Positions 9,550 to 17,024 of a stretch of 41,622 nt of DNA are shown here, piece after piece. The position numbers were made by a program, and so were the translations under genes. This DNA comes from Litoreibacter sp. Lineage in GTDB: Bacteria > Pseudomonadota > Alphaproteobacteria > Rhodobacterales > Rhodobacteraceae. Each line of letters begins with the position of its first letter. Within the stretch, counting starts at the first letter, position 1. The notes under the pieces were generated by a model. That model saw only the letters and a program-made list of their open reading frames with translations. It ran no database searches and was not told the DNA's origin. The stretch is taken from contig JAPORH010000023.1 in the NCBI GenBank assembly GCA_026710325.1, positions 1 through 41,622 on the forward strand. Reading direction: 5' to 3'.

Positions 9550-9574
9550 GCCCGCCCAACGGGTCAGGCGGGCG
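9550..9574 (-). terminator. Hairpin downstream of the DUF2853 gene
   Basis: CGCCCGCC (9550-9557) and GGCGGGCG (9567-9574) form a perfect 8 bp stem. Read on minus it lies 26 bases past the stop of the gene at 9600 and is followed by TTCGTATTTG, a poor U tract. It plausibly ends that transcript. The rest of 9430-9599 shows no gene. Confidence 0.5.
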
Positions 9575-9599
9575 CAACGATAATTAATAAAAAACAGGC

Positions 9600-9941
9600 T
9601 CAGCCGTAGGCAGCTTCTTTGCCGAAGTGCTTGGTGAGCATGTAGTAGACAACGGCGCGGTATTTGTTGCGCTCGGATTTGCCATAAGTCTCGATGACAG
9701 AATTGATCGCATCCATTAGCTCTGGGCTGTCGGACAGGCCTAGCTTTTTGATCAGGAAGTTGTTTTTTACGGTTTCGAGCTCTGCAGGTTGGCTCGCAGC
9801 CACGGTCGACGCGTCCGCGTCGTAAATTGAAGGGCCGCAGCCAATGGTGACCTTGGTCAGCAGGTCCATGTCAGGTGTCATACCGCATTTGTTTTTCAGA
9901 TCATCTGCGTATTGCGCGATCAGGTCGTCTCTCTTGCCCAT
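9600..9941 (-). CDS. DUF2853 family protein
   Basis: This 113-residue soluble protein is recognised as the DUF2853 family, common in alphaproteobacteria. It has no signal peptide or membrane segment and is mainly helical, with MGKRDDLIAQYADDLKNKCG at the N-terminus and a conserved C-terminal YRAVVYYMLTKHFGKE. No catalytic residues are evident and the function is unknown. The ATG at 9941 has GAGGGAG upstream. It stands alone between the EVE gene (convergent) and the extensin-like gene, with a 134 bp upstream region that could hold its own promoter. Confidence 0.85.
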   Translation of the reverse strand: MGKRDDLIAQYADDLKNKCGMTPDMDLLTKVTIGCGPSIYDADASTVAASQPAELETVKNNFLIKKLGLSDSPELMDAINSVIETYGKSERNKYRAVVYYMLTKHFGKEAAYG

Positions 9942-10075
9942 GTGAGCGTCTCCCTCTTAGTGTTTTTGCCCCAATGATTAAGGCTTCATTCGCCCTCGAC
10001 TTTCCGGGCTTGGTAAAAAGGTTAATGAGTCGGAAAGGCAAACAAAAGGGGAAATTATTTAAGAAAACGGCACCT

Positions 10076-10771
10076 TTAGCGGCAAGTCCCCCAGCCGCGC
10101 GACTGCAAATGGAAGTGATTGGCATGCAGCGCGTTATAGTCAGGCCCCAAAACGGTTTCGAACCAAAGGCATGCCGCATCGCGTGCAGCCACAAAAAACG
10201 CAGGCTCTCGCCGCCAGTCTTCCAACAAGCGCAAGCTGCGCCCGTCCGCCAGTTCAAACCCTACAATGTCAATCGCCTCACCCGTGGCGTGCAGGCTCAT
10301 CCGCGTCGATGAGCCTCGGATCGGGCGGCAATTATAGCTAGACAGATGTGAGATACCGACGATCTCGCTACCAAGGTGTTGGCGAGCCAGTGGTTGCAGA
10401 CTGTGACGCTCCCACATCTCCATGCGTAATGCGACATCACAGGTCGTCTCAACTGCGCTGACCCTTGACGCGCCAAAACGCGTAACCGCGACCCGGTTGG
10501 CGATCCCGCATTGGGGGCTCTCAACCAAATCCGCCAAAGGCGTAAAACCCGTTTCGGCATCGTTTAAAGCCGCCAAACACTGTTCTGGCTCCCGCACAGC
10601 CTTCGCCAGTTTGTAGGGCGTTAGAAGGTTGACCGCGTCGGTGACATTGAGCGGCTCAAACGGGTTCCATGCCCGAGGGACAGGGGAAGTCGGATGCTGA
10701 AGCATAAGAACCCCTGCTCCCAGCAAGATCATCAAAAGAAAGCAAAAATAAAGAAACCGGAGCGCCTGCAC
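10076..10771 (-). CDS. Extensin-like C-terminal domain protein
   Basis: This 231-residue protein has an N-terminal hydrophobic anchor (about residues 5-24) and an extensin-like C-terminal domain. The family core is visible: CGIANRVAVTRFGA, then SYNCRPI, RMSLHATGEAIDIVGFELADGRSL (about 160-183) and ALHANHFHLQSRGWGTCR at the end. The spaced H-ATGEAID and HANHFHLD-like motifs resemble those of D,D-/L,D-peptidase-type metallofolds, so a cell-wall role is suspected but unproven. It starts with GTG at 10771, and the first base of its start overlaps the DUF922 stop (TAGTG), so both genes are probably on one transcript. Confidence 0.85.
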   Translation of the reverse strand: MQALRFLYFCFLLMILLGAGVLMLQHPTSPVPRAWNPFEPLNVTDAVNLLTPYKLAKAVREPEQCLAALNDAETGFTPLADLVESPQCGIANRVAVTRFGASRVSAVETTCDVALRMEMWERHSLQPLARQHLGSEIVGISHLSSYNCRPIRGSSTRMSLHATGEAIDIVGFELADGRSLRLLEDWRREPAFFVAARDAACLWFETVLGPDYNALHANHFHLQSRGWGTCR

Positions 10772-11280
10772 TACCCTAAGGTCACCCCTGTCTTTGCCCC
10801 GTGCTTGGTGCGGCGGTCGAACTCTTTATCGGCGCGATTGTATTTTCTGACGATCGGTCGCGTGTTTTTGCACCCGGCTTGCTTGATCTCTCGGGCCGCC
10901 GCGATGCCATGTGCGCCATGCTGCTCTTCATGCAAGCGCAAAGCTGTGATCATGCGCTCCCAGTCTTTGCGCAATGTCGCAGGCATGGCCTTCGGGTCGG
11001 AGTGTACCGGCATGGTATAGGTGACGCGCACCCGGACTTCGCAGTCTCTGGTCCAGTTTATGCGCCAACGGGTATAGGCCCAAAACCCGTCTGGCCCACG
11101 GCGTTTAAGTTGCGCGACAAGCGACTTAGCCGTTACTGCATCAACCTTGTAGGTCCTGTTTTTGATGATGACCTCTGGCGCGGCTAGGACTGGGTGTGTC
11201 GCAAACCCCAGTCCCAATGCCAGCAACGCCAGAGGCGCTTTCGCTTTAGTAGCGGTAGTGCTCCGGCTTGAACGGCCCAT
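10771..11280 (-). CDS. DUF922 family putative secreted metallopeptidase
   Basis: This protein has a signal-like stretch ([20 protein letters not shown]) followed by a DUF922 domain. The zinc-protease-like HEEQH motif is in [22 protein letters not shown], preceded by a [20 protein letters not shown] strand region, all typical of the family. The function is inferred as a periplasmic Zn-dependent protease. The start is uncertain. ATG 11280 (169 residues) or ATG 11289 (172 residues) are the available starts, and both lie inside the 3' end of ahcY on the same strand in another frame. It forms a unit with the extensin-like gene downstream. Confidence 0.75.
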   Translation of the reverse strand: MGRSSRSTTATKAKAPLALLALGLGFATHPVLAAPEVIIKNRTYKVDAVTAKSLVAQLKRRGPDGFWAYTRWRINWTRDCEVRVRVTYTMPVHSDPKAMPATLRKDWERMITALRLHEEQHGAHGIAAAREIKQAGCKNTRPIVRKYNRADKEFDRRTKHGAKTGVTLG

Positions 11281-12634
11281 CTGGTGCAACCCCGATATAA
11301 TCGGCCTGCTCTTTGTCCAGTTTGGTGAGCTTCACGCCGATGCGATCAAGGTGCAGACGCGCAACTTTCTCGTCAAGATGCTTAGGCAGGATGTAGACCT
11401 TGTTCTCGTAATTGTCAGAGTTGGTCCACAACTCCATCTGCGCCAACACCTGATTAGTGAAAGAGGCCGACATCACAAAAGACGGGTGCCCAGTCGCGTT
11501 GCCAAGGTTCAGCAAACGGCCTTCCGAGAGCAGGATCAACCGGTTGCCATTCGGCATCTCGATCATGTCCACCTGCTCTTTAATATTGGTCCATTTGTGG
11601 TTCTTGAGCGCGGCGACCTGAATTTCGTTGTCGAAATGCCCGATATTTCCGACAATCGCCATATCCTTCATCTCGCGCATATGCTCGATGCGGATCACGT
11701 CCTTGTTGCCGGTGGTGGTGATGAAGATGTCGGCATCGCCCAGTACATCTTCCAAGATCACAACCTCAAACCCGTCCATAGCCGCCTGAAGCGCGCAAAT
11801 CGGGTCTACTTCCGTGACTTTCACGCGGGCGCCTGCACCGCGCAAGGAAGCGGCGGATCCTTTGCCGACATCACCGTAGCCCATGACCACTGCAACTTTG
11901 CCGGCCATCATCGTATCGGTTGCACGGCGGATGCCATCCACGAGGGATTCTTTACAACCGTACTTGTTGTCGAATTTAGATTTGGTGACGGAATCGTTCA
12001 CGTTGATCGCAGGGAACGGCAGTTGCCCTTGCTTCACAAGGTCATACAAGCGGTGAACGCCAGTCGTGGTCTCCTCCGAAACCCCGATGATCTGGTCGCG
12101 CATCTTGGTGAACCAACCCGGGGAAGCCGCCATGCGCTTGGCGATTTGTTGCTTGATCACTTCTTCCTCTTCGGAGGTCGGCACTGCCAGAACCTCCTCG
12201 CCCGCTTCCGCGCGCGCGCCGAGCAAGATATAAAGCGTGGCGTCGCCACCATCATCAAGGATCAGGTTCGGGCCTTCTTCAAACATAAAGGATCTATCGA
12301 GGTAGTCCCAATGCTCTTCGAGTGACTGGCCTTTAACCGCAAAGACCGGCGTGCCACCAGCAGCAATCGCGGCGGCGGCGTGGTCTTGGGTCGAGAAGAT
12401 ATTGCAGGACGCCCAACGGACATCAGCGCCAAGCTCGACCAGCGTCTCGATTAACACTGCCGTTTGGATCGTCATATGGAGCGATCCCACGATCCGCGCG
12501 CCTTTAAGCGGTTTGCTTTCGCCATACTCGTCGCGCAGCGCCATCAGGCCCGGCATTTCAGTTTCGGCAATATCCAGTTCCTTACGGCCGAATGCCGCGA
12601 GCTCGATATCTTTTACAACATAGTCTTTGGCCAT
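11246..12634 (-). CDS. ahcY: Adenosylhomocysteinase AhcY
   Basis: This 462-residue cytosolic enzyme hydrolyses S-adenosylhomocysteine to adenosine and homocysteine, relieving product inhibition of methyltransferases. Diagnostic segments are [42 protein letters not shown] near 50-91, the NAD-binding [34 protein letters not shown] and the C-terminal [24 protein letters not shown]. The C-terminus is complete. The ATG at 12634 is preceded by CAGGAG. In Rhodobacter capsulatus ahcY is activated by the LysR regulator HvrB; a LysR gene lies 1.2 kb away here (13802-14671). Confidence 0.98.
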   Translation of the reverse strand: MAKDYVVKDIELAAFGRKELDIAETEMPGLMALRDEYGESKPLKGARIVGSLHMTIQTAVLIETLVELGADVRWASCNIFSTQDHAAAAIAAGGTPVFAVKGQSLEEHWDYLDRSFMFEEGPNLILDDGGDATLYILLGARAEAGEEVLAVPTSEEEEVIKQQIAKRMAASPGWFTKMRDQIIGVSEETTTGVHRLYDLVKQGQLPFPAINVNDSVTKSKFDNKYGCKESLVDGIRRATDTMMAGKVAVVMGYGDVGKGSAASLRGAGARVKVTEVDPICALQAAMDGFEVVILEDVLGDADIFITTTGNKDVIRIEHMREMKDMAIVGNIGHFDNEIQVAALKNHKWTNIKEQVDMIEMPNGNRLILLSEGRLLNLGNATGHPSFVMSASFTNQVLAQMELWTNSDNYENKVYILPKHLDEKVARLHLDRIGVKLTKLDKEQADYIGVAPDGPFKPEHYRY

Positions 12635-12667
12635 ATGGACCTGCTCCTGGGGATTAAAATTTGCCTG

Positions 12668-12696
12668 CGCATAGCAGCTTCACACCCTCTCGACAA
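12668..12696 (-). promoter_or_regulatory. Possible ahcY promoter
   Basis: On minus, TTGTCG (12696-12691) and TATGCG (12673-12668) are separated by 17 bases, upstream of the ahcY start. Both hexamers are imperfect. The leader would be about 25-30 bases, too short for a riboswitch. Confidence 0.35.
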
Positions 12697-12744
12697 TGCG
12701 AGTGACAAGTGGAAGAAAATGTGCCGCAGCATGAGGAACCGAAA

Positions 12745-13332
12745 ATGGCAAAACTACCGCGCGCATGGCAACGAATGTTGTCGGGACGCAGGCTCGATTT
12801 GTTGGATCCGACCCCGATGGATATCGAGATTGAGGATATCGCCCACGGGCTTGCCTTTGTAGCGCGTTGGAACGGGCAAACCTTTGGCGACTTCCCTTAT
12901 TCGGTGGCAGAGCATTCTGTGTTGGTGGAACGTCTCTTCTCCTCTCTCAACCCATCGGCGCCTGTAAAGTGGCAGTTGGCGGCGCTGCTGCATGACGCGC
13001 CCGAATATGTGATCGGCGACATGATCTCGCCGGTAAAGGCCGCCGTCGGACCCGGGTATGCCGAGCTTGATGACAGGCTCACAGCCGCTATCCATCTGCG
13101 CTTTGGCTTACCCGCATCTATCCCGGTGAGTGTTAAAAAGCAGATAAAAAAGGCCGACAAAGTATCTGCCTGGTTGGAGGCCACGCAAATTGCGGGCTTC
13201 TCGAAGGAAGAAGCCGACAAGTTCTTTGGCGCACCGAAGGATGAGCTGCCGCTCCCTACCCAGCTTGAGCCGCGCCCGCCAATGGCCGTGAAGGCAGACT
13301 TCATCAAAAGGTTTGAGGAGCTGACCCGATGA
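12745..13332 (+). CDS. HD-domain phosphohydrolase (YfbR-like nucleotidase)
   Basis: This 195-residue protein is an HD-domain hydrolase resembling 5'-deoxynucleotidases of the YfbR group. The metal-binding residues are in FPYSVAEHSVLVE (H57) and ALLHDAPEYVIGDM (H83-D84), with a later aspartate in KKADKVSAWLEA. The start MAKLPRAWQRML at 12745 matches homologues and has GAGGA seven bases upstream; an in-frame ATG at 12709 lacks such a site. It overlaps the GNAT gene by four bases (ATGA). Substrate specificity is not evident from sequence. Confidence 0.85.
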   Translation: MAKLPRAWQRMLSGRRLDLLDPTPMDIEIEDIAHGLAFVARWNGQTFGDFPYSVAEHSVLVERLFSSLNPSAPVKWQLAALLHDAPEYVIGDMISPVKAAVGPGYAELDDRLTAAIHLRFGLPASIPVSVKKQIKKADKVSAWLEATQIAGFSKEEADKFFGAPKDELPLPTQLEPRPPMAVKADFIKRFEELTR

Positions 13333-13805
13333 TCACGCGAAAAGCCATCGACGAAGACATCCCTCAGCTGGTCGAAATCCTGAATGAGGTTATCGCAATA
13401 GGCGGGACCACTGCCTATCAAGACCCGGTTGACGCTGCCTATTTTGTGCGTCTCGTGCGCGCAGCTGACCCGCGGACATTTATCCATGTCGCGGTGACAG
13501 GCTCCCATGTGGAAGGGTTTCAATGGATCTCCCCTAACCCAGAACGTGAAGACCTTGCCACCATCGCAACCTTTGCGCGCCCGGGCACGGTACAACGTGG
13601 AATCGGCACCGCACTATTTTCTGCCACCAAGACCGCGGCGAAAGACGCTGGCTACGGCGAAATAGATGCGACCATCCGCGCGGATAACTCCGGCGGATTG
13701 GCCTATTATTCCAAGATGGGTTTCAAAGACCACAGCGTGACCAACTCTGTACCGCTAAAAGACGGCACGCCAGTTGATCGCATCCATAAACGCCTGCCGC
13801 TTTAG
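13329..13805 (+). CDS. GNAT-family N-acetyltransferase
   Basis: This is a 158-residue acetyltransferase of the GNAT fold. The N-terminal ITRKAIDEDIPQLVEILNEVIAIGGTTAY matches the first strand and helix. The acetyl-CoA loop region is GTVQRGIGTALFSATKTAAKDAG (about 88-110), of the R/Q-x-x-G-x-G/A form, followed by the ATIRADNSGGLAYYSKMGF motif. The substrate is unknown. It is coupled to the HD gene upstream by ATGA, and its stop overlaps the LysR stop on the other strand by four bases. Confidence 0.87.
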   Translation: MITRKAIDEDIPQLVEILNEVIAIGGTTAYQDPVDAAYFVRLVRAADPRTFIHVAVTGSHVEGFQWISPNPEREDLATIATFARPGTVQRGIGTALFSATKTAAKDAGYGEIDATIRADNSGGLAYYSKMGFKDHSVTNSVPLKDGTPVDRIHKRLPL

Positions 13806-14671
13806 ACACTCTTTTGCAACCAGCGGCAGAACTGCCGCAAGCGATCCTGCATCTGACCCGGCCTCGTCAGAATATAATAACCAAGCTCAGATTGTTCCGC
13901 TTCAAAAAGGCAAACGAGGCGTCCCGAGGCAATGTCGGCCTCTACCAAGGCCCGTCCTTGGAGTGAGAACCCATACCCCGCGCGGGTCGCGGCAAGAACC
14001 ATCGTATTGGCGCTGAACTCCTCAACATCGGCAGCATCCAGATCCAACCCTTGCTCCGCCGCCCAGACCCGCGGCTCCCTGCGCCCGGGCTCCAGAAGCC
14101 ATTTTTGCTTTTGCAGCGCCGAAATGTCACCGGGTTTGATCCCCGCTGCGCGTTCAGGCGTGGCGACAATCACATTGCCCGCGCTGACGAGATAGGTTTC
14201 CTCGACCCCGGACCAGCCGCCGCGCCCGTAACGGATCGCCATATCAAACCCGTCACGTGTTAGATCGACCAACTCGTAGCCCGGAACAATTGCAACCTTG
14301 ATTTCAGGATGCTCGCTCCAGAAAGCGCCAATCCGTGGCATCAGCCAGTTCTCTGCAAAGCTGGGCGTAGTCGCAATCTGCAAGGGTCTGTCTTGCCCAA
14401 ACTGCTTGGTCGCTTCGACGCCTTGGGCAATCTCGACGAACCCTGATTGCAAGCCGTCCGCCAAGACGCGCCCCGCCTCTGTCAGTGCCATCCCGCGCCC
14501 CTCCCGCATCACGAGGGTCTGGCCAAGCTCCGCCTCCAAGCTGCGCACATGCTGCGCGATCGCCGCATGGGTCACGTTCAGCTCCCGCGCGGCTTTCGAA
14601 AAACCGCCATGCCGCGCCATCGCGTCGAACGCACGCAATGCGGAGAGGGAGGGGACGTTGCGCCAATCCAT
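13802..14671 (-). CDS. LysR-family transcriptional regulator, possible HvrB counterpart
   Basis: This 289-residue regulator has the LysR helix-turn-helix at about 9-66: SLSALRAFDAMARHGGFSKAARELNVTHAAIAQHVRSLEAELGQTL. The effector domain of periplasmic-binding fold follows from about residue 92 (LQIATTPSFAENWLMPRIGAFWSEHP). It resembles the GcvA-like branch. It lies between ahcY and regA-senC-regB. In R. capsulatus the LysR protein HvrB activates ahcY, so orthology is a reasonable but untested guess. A TAAG-N5-CTTA inverted repeat lies four bases before its start and may be an autoregulatory operator. It diverges from a small-protein cassette. Confidence 0.88.
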   Translation of the reverse strand: MDWRNVPSLSALRAFDAMARHGGFSKAARELNVTHAAIAQHVRSLEAELGQTLVMREGRGMALTEAGRVLADGLQSGFVEIAQGVEATKQFGQDRPLQIATTPSFAENWLMPRIGAFWSEHPEIKVAIVPGYELVDLTRDGFDMAIRYGRGGWSGVEETYLVSAGNVIVATPERAAGIKPGDISALQKQKWLLEPGRREPRVWAAEQGLDLDAADVEEFSANTMVLAATRAGYGFSLQGRALVEADIASGRLVCLFEAEQSELGYYILTRPGQMQDRLRQFCRWLQKSV

Positions 14672-14674
14672 ATG

Positions 14675-14687
14675 TAAGCCAAACTTA
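14675..14687. promoter_or_regulatory. Inverted repeat TAAG-N5-CTTA at the LysR start
   Basis: The repeat TAAGCCAAACTTA begins three bases beyond the LysR start codon on the upstream side. LysR regulators bind imperfect palindromes with a T-N11-A core, and this one spans T-N11-A exactly. Its place between the LysR gene and the divergent small genes suits control of both. No second site was recognised. Confidence 0.4.
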
Positions 14688-14770
14688 TGTTACAAAATTC
14701 TTCCTGACTCTCTTGTTGCCGCCGAACAGTCTAAAAACAAGGCAATCCAACAAACAAACCGGAGCTCAAA

Positions 14771-14926
14771 ATGCTTTCAATACTCGCAGATGCACTCATG
14801 ACCGCAACACGTCAGGACCAAAAACACCGCGATCCGCGGCAACACGCGGACCATTTCATCCCAGAAGCGCGGCGCCGGGCGGACAGCCACGCACGGCGCC
14901 ACAACCCATACTCCTACTTTCAATAA
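14771..14926 (+). CDS. Small basic protein, 51 residues, unknown
   Basis: This short gene has a good ribosome site (CGGAGCTC, with GGAG six bases before the ATG) and ends at TAA 14924-14926. It encodes a 51-residue protein rich in Arg and His (11 Arg and 6 His by my count), starting MLSILADALMTATRQDQKHR and ending ARRHNPYSYFQ. No membrane segment or known motif is evident. It is divergent from the LysR gene and 17 bases before the next small gene in the same direction. I do not recognise the family. Gene status is inferred from the ribosome site and cassette organisation. Confidence 0.6.
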   Translation: MLSILADALMTATRQDQKHRDPRQHADHFIPEARRRADSHARRHNPYSYFQ

Positions 14927-14943
14927 GCTGAGAGGAAACCGCC

Positions 14944-15075
14944 ATGACACCCCAGATCCTCCGCGCCTTGTTCGAGAAAGACCAAGAGAAGCGCAAAGCC
15001 AACCCACGCGATACGATACCGTCACCGCGTGCTCGAAAGGCGGGTAGCATCACTGGCCCAAGGAAATACCTATGA
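14944..15075 (+). CDS. Small basic protein, 43 residues, unknown
   Basis: This frame has a strong ribosome site (GAGAGGAAA before the ATG at 14944). It encodes 43 residues beginning MTPQILRALFEKDQEKRKAN and ending TGPRKYL. It is highly charged, with Lys/Arg dominating, and has no membrane segment. Its TGA stop overlaps the ATG of the next gene (ATGA at 15072-15075), which strongly suggests that it is translated and coupled. I do not recognise the family. It could instead be a leader peptide that tunes translation of the membrane protein. Confidence 0.6.
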   Translation: MTPQILRALFEKDQEKRKANPRDTIPSPRARKAGSITGPRKYL

Positions 15076-15329
15076 GCGCTGCCGCAAATGTTTCGGCCAA
15101 GGCGCAAACAAAGGATCAGGTGGCCTTCATCCTTAAGTGGGTGGCGTCACTGATCCAGATCCTTGGCTACGCAGCCACCGCGTTCGAAGTGACGCCATGG
15201 AACGTCTACCTGTTTTTGCTTGGTGTTCTAGGCTGGTTCGCCGTCGGGCTGCTTTGGAATGACCGTGCGATCATGCTAATCCATGTGGTCGCATTTGCGG
15301 CCCTGATTGCAGGCCTGCTCAGCAGCTAG
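15072..15329 (+). CDS. Small inner-membrane protein, 85 residues (DUF6552-like)
   Basis: This 85-residue protein has a short charged N-terminus and three hydrophobic segments, about residues 20-38 (ILKWVASLIQILGYAATAF), 43-61 (WNVYLFLLGVLGWFAVGLL) and 65-84. I associate it with a small Rhodobacteraceae family of unknown function (DUF6552), with limited certainty. It is the last gene of the three-gene cassette divergent from LysR, and its stop overlaps the stop of the lipoprotein gene on the other strand (CTAG). Function unknown. Confidence 0.78.
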   Translation: MSAAANVSAKAQTKDQVAFILKWVASLIQILGYAATAFEVTPWNVYLFLLGVLGWFAVGLLWNDRAIMLIHVVAFAALIAGLLSS

Positions 15330-15673
15330 GCCTTCACGCAGGCACGCCCCGCCTGCTGGATGGGTCCGTTCGTCTCCCCGCGGGCCCATCCTACAAAATT
15401 TCCATCAACAAAGTGCAACGCGACACCGCCTTCAAACAGCGCATAGCTGCCTCCATTAGCGCAGACGCCCTGCCTGCGCACAGAACCGCCCGTCAGCTTC
15501 TCCGTCGCTGAGAGTGCAGAATGATCGGTGCGTCCAAAATCAACACGTTGTGGGCGGTCCAACAGCTGAATGCCGCTCGCATCGAGCGCAAAAGGAATGG
15601 GGTCCAGTCGCGGCTCTGGCGCGGCACAGCCCACCAATAGCAGACAAGGCACCGCGACTCCTAAAAGCCTCAC
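15326..15673 (-). CDS. Small lipoprotein, unknown function, coupled to regA
   Basis: This 115-residue protein has a signal peptide ending in the lipobox LLVGC (cysteine at 16), so it should be acylated and anchored in the envelope. The mature part is soluble, with two further cysteines in VCANGG and RACVKA that could form a disulfide, and a VALHFVDGNFVGWARG segment. I do not recognise a named domain. Its ATG overlaps the regA stop (ATGA, 15670-15673), so it is probably co-expressed with the redox regulator. Confidence 0.75.
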   Translation of the reverse strand: MRLLGVAVPCLLLVGCAAPEPRLDPIPFALDASGIQLLDRPQRVDFGRTDHSALSATEKLTGGSVRRQGVCANGGSYALFEGGVALHFVDGNFVGWARGETNGPIQQAGRACVKA

Positions 15674-16224
15674 CGCGGGCTACGCTTCGCCAGGATACGT
15701 TGAAGGGTGCGCCGGTGCATGTTCAACCGCCGAGCGGTTTCAGACACATTGCGGTCGCACAGCTCATAGACGCGTTGGATATGCTCCCATCTGACCCGGT
15801 CTGCCGACATAGGATTTTCAGGCGGCGGGGGCAATGCGTCATCACCGGCCAGCAGCGCATTGGTCACGTCATTGGCGTCAGCGGGTTTTGACAGATAGTC
15901 GGTCGCGCCAATCTTCACGGCAGCCACGGCCGTCGCAATCGCGCCATAGCCCGTGAGCACGACGATGCGTGCATCCGGGCGGCGCGCGCGCAACACCTCG
16001 ACCACGTCAAGCCCGTTGCCATCGTCAAGCCGCAAATCCACAACCGCATATGCAGGCGGGCGGGCGGTCGCCACGGCCTTGCCTGCAGCCACGCTCTCAA
16101 CCGCTTCGGGCTCAAACCCACGTTTCTCCATCGCGCGGGCAAGACGGCGCAGAAATGGCTCGTCATCATCGACAATCAACAATGACCGGTCGTCGCCAAT
16201 TTTCTCCAGCAAAGTCTCGCTCAT
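15670..16224 (-). CDS. regA: Redox response regulator RegA (PrrA/ActR family)
   Basis: This 184-residue response regulator controls photosynthesis, respiration, carbon and nitrogen fixation genes in its relatives. The receiver domain has LLIVDDDEPFLRRLARAMEKRGF, the phospho-acceptor D63 in AVVDLRLDDGNGLDVV, VVLTGYG, and Lys in YLSKPAD. The C-terminal Fis-type helix-turn-helix is RNVSETARRLNMHRRTLQRILAKRSPR. The ATG at 16224 was chosen over a GTG at 16233 because it gives 184 residues and places the aspartate at 63, as in PrrA/RegA. It is downstream of senC on minus. Confidence 0.96.
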   Translation of the reverse strand: MSETLLEKIGDDRSLLIVDDDEPFLRRLARAMEKRGFEPEAVESVAAGKAVATARPPAYAVVDLRLDDGNGLDVVEVLRARRPDARIVVLTGYGAIATAVAAVKIGATDYLSKPADANDVTNALLAGDDALPPPPENPMSADRVRWEHIQRVYELCDRNVSETARRLNMHRRTLQRILAKRSPR

Positions 16225-16297
16225 GCGCGCCACGCCTCTTCCGTTTTATGATGTGAACCGGAACGTAGCACCTTGACCTCCGGCGTCAAATCGCCGG

Positions 16298-16918
16298 TCA
16301 GGAGGCTGCATTCGCGTAACACGCGACGGTTTCGGCCATTTGGTCGGGCAATGCGTCACGCCTGAAAAAATCGACGAAACCATGCTCGGGCAGAACCAGA
16401 TAGGTGAAGGTCGAATGATCCACCAGATAGTCATCCCCCTCGCCCGCATGCCGGCGGTAGAAGGTGCGGTAGGCCTGGCTGGCAGCTTTCACTTGCTCAG
16501 GCGAGCCGGTCAATCCGATCATCTTTGGATGCATGATATCGGCAAATTCGGCGACCACGTCAGGCGTGTCCCGCTCTGGGTCGATAGAGATAAAGACCGG
16601 TGTAGCCGCCACGCCTTTCTGCTCCAGCGCATCGACAGCTTCTGCGTTGCGGTATACGTCTAGCGGGCAAACATCGGGGCAGTAGGTGTAGCCGAAATAG
16701 ATAAGGCTTGGCTCGGTAATCACATCGGCGTCGGTCACCGTCTCGCCGGTGCCGGAGACCAACTCAAACGGTCCACCAATATCGCCCCCAGCGACAGCAC
16801 CTTGGCGGCATTGCGCGAATTGCTCATCCTCAGGTGCGTTCAGCACGGTGTAGGTATAAAGCCCGGCAAGCATGGCGACCAATAGACCTGCAGCAACCCA
16901 AACCAGCTTCTTGTCCAT
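16298..16918 (-). CDS. senC: SCO1/SenC/PrrC-type copper chaperone
   Basis: This 206-residue membrane-anchored protein has one N-terminal transmembrane helix (about 5-25) and a thioredoxin-like SCO domain. The copper site CPDVC (C80 and C84) is in YFGYTYCPDVCPLDVY, and the third ligand is H168 in LVDHSTFTYL. It delivers copper to cytochrome c oxidase and, in RegB systems, links oxidase activity to redox signalling. The ATG at 16918 has AAGGAG seven bases upstream; a TTG at 16939 is in frame but overlaps this site. It lies 73 bp before regA and diverges from regB. Confidence 0.95.
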   Translation of the reverse strand: MDKKLVWVAAGLLVAMLAGLYTYTVLNAPEDEQFAQCRQGAVAGGDIGGPFELVSGTGETVTDADVITEPSLIYFGYTYCPDVCPLDVYRNAEAVDALEQKGVAATPVFISIDPERDTPDVVAEFADIMHPKMIGLTGSPEQVKAASQAYRTFYRRHAGEGDDYLVDHSTFTYLVLPEHGFVDFFRRDALPDQMAETVACYANAAS

Positions 16919-17024
16919 GATCGTTCTCCTTTTGCGCAAATTCGCTCACAATTTGACGCGTTGATCCACCATCGCCGCTCCAGTATCAATTGGCCATGAC
17001 GTCGCTGCCAATCACATTTCGCTG
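16919..17024. promoter_or_regulatory. Divergent senC/regB control region
   Basis: This 106 bp holds the start regions of both the senC-regA-lipoprotein unit and regB. It must contain at least two promoters. In relatives, RegA binds here and autoregulates, but I could not identify a convincing RegA site or -35/-10 pair by eye. Confidence 0.4.

Noticed and set aside
11162-12325. Long open frame (387 codons) on plus opposite ahcY
   Set aside because: It is the antisense shadow of ahcY in GC-rich codons; the protein shows no family features and ahcY is certain.
12635-12744. SAH or SAM/SAH riboswitch before ahcY
   Set aside because: The spacer is only 110 bp, the inferred leader is about 25-30 bases, and no conserved riboswitch core is visible.
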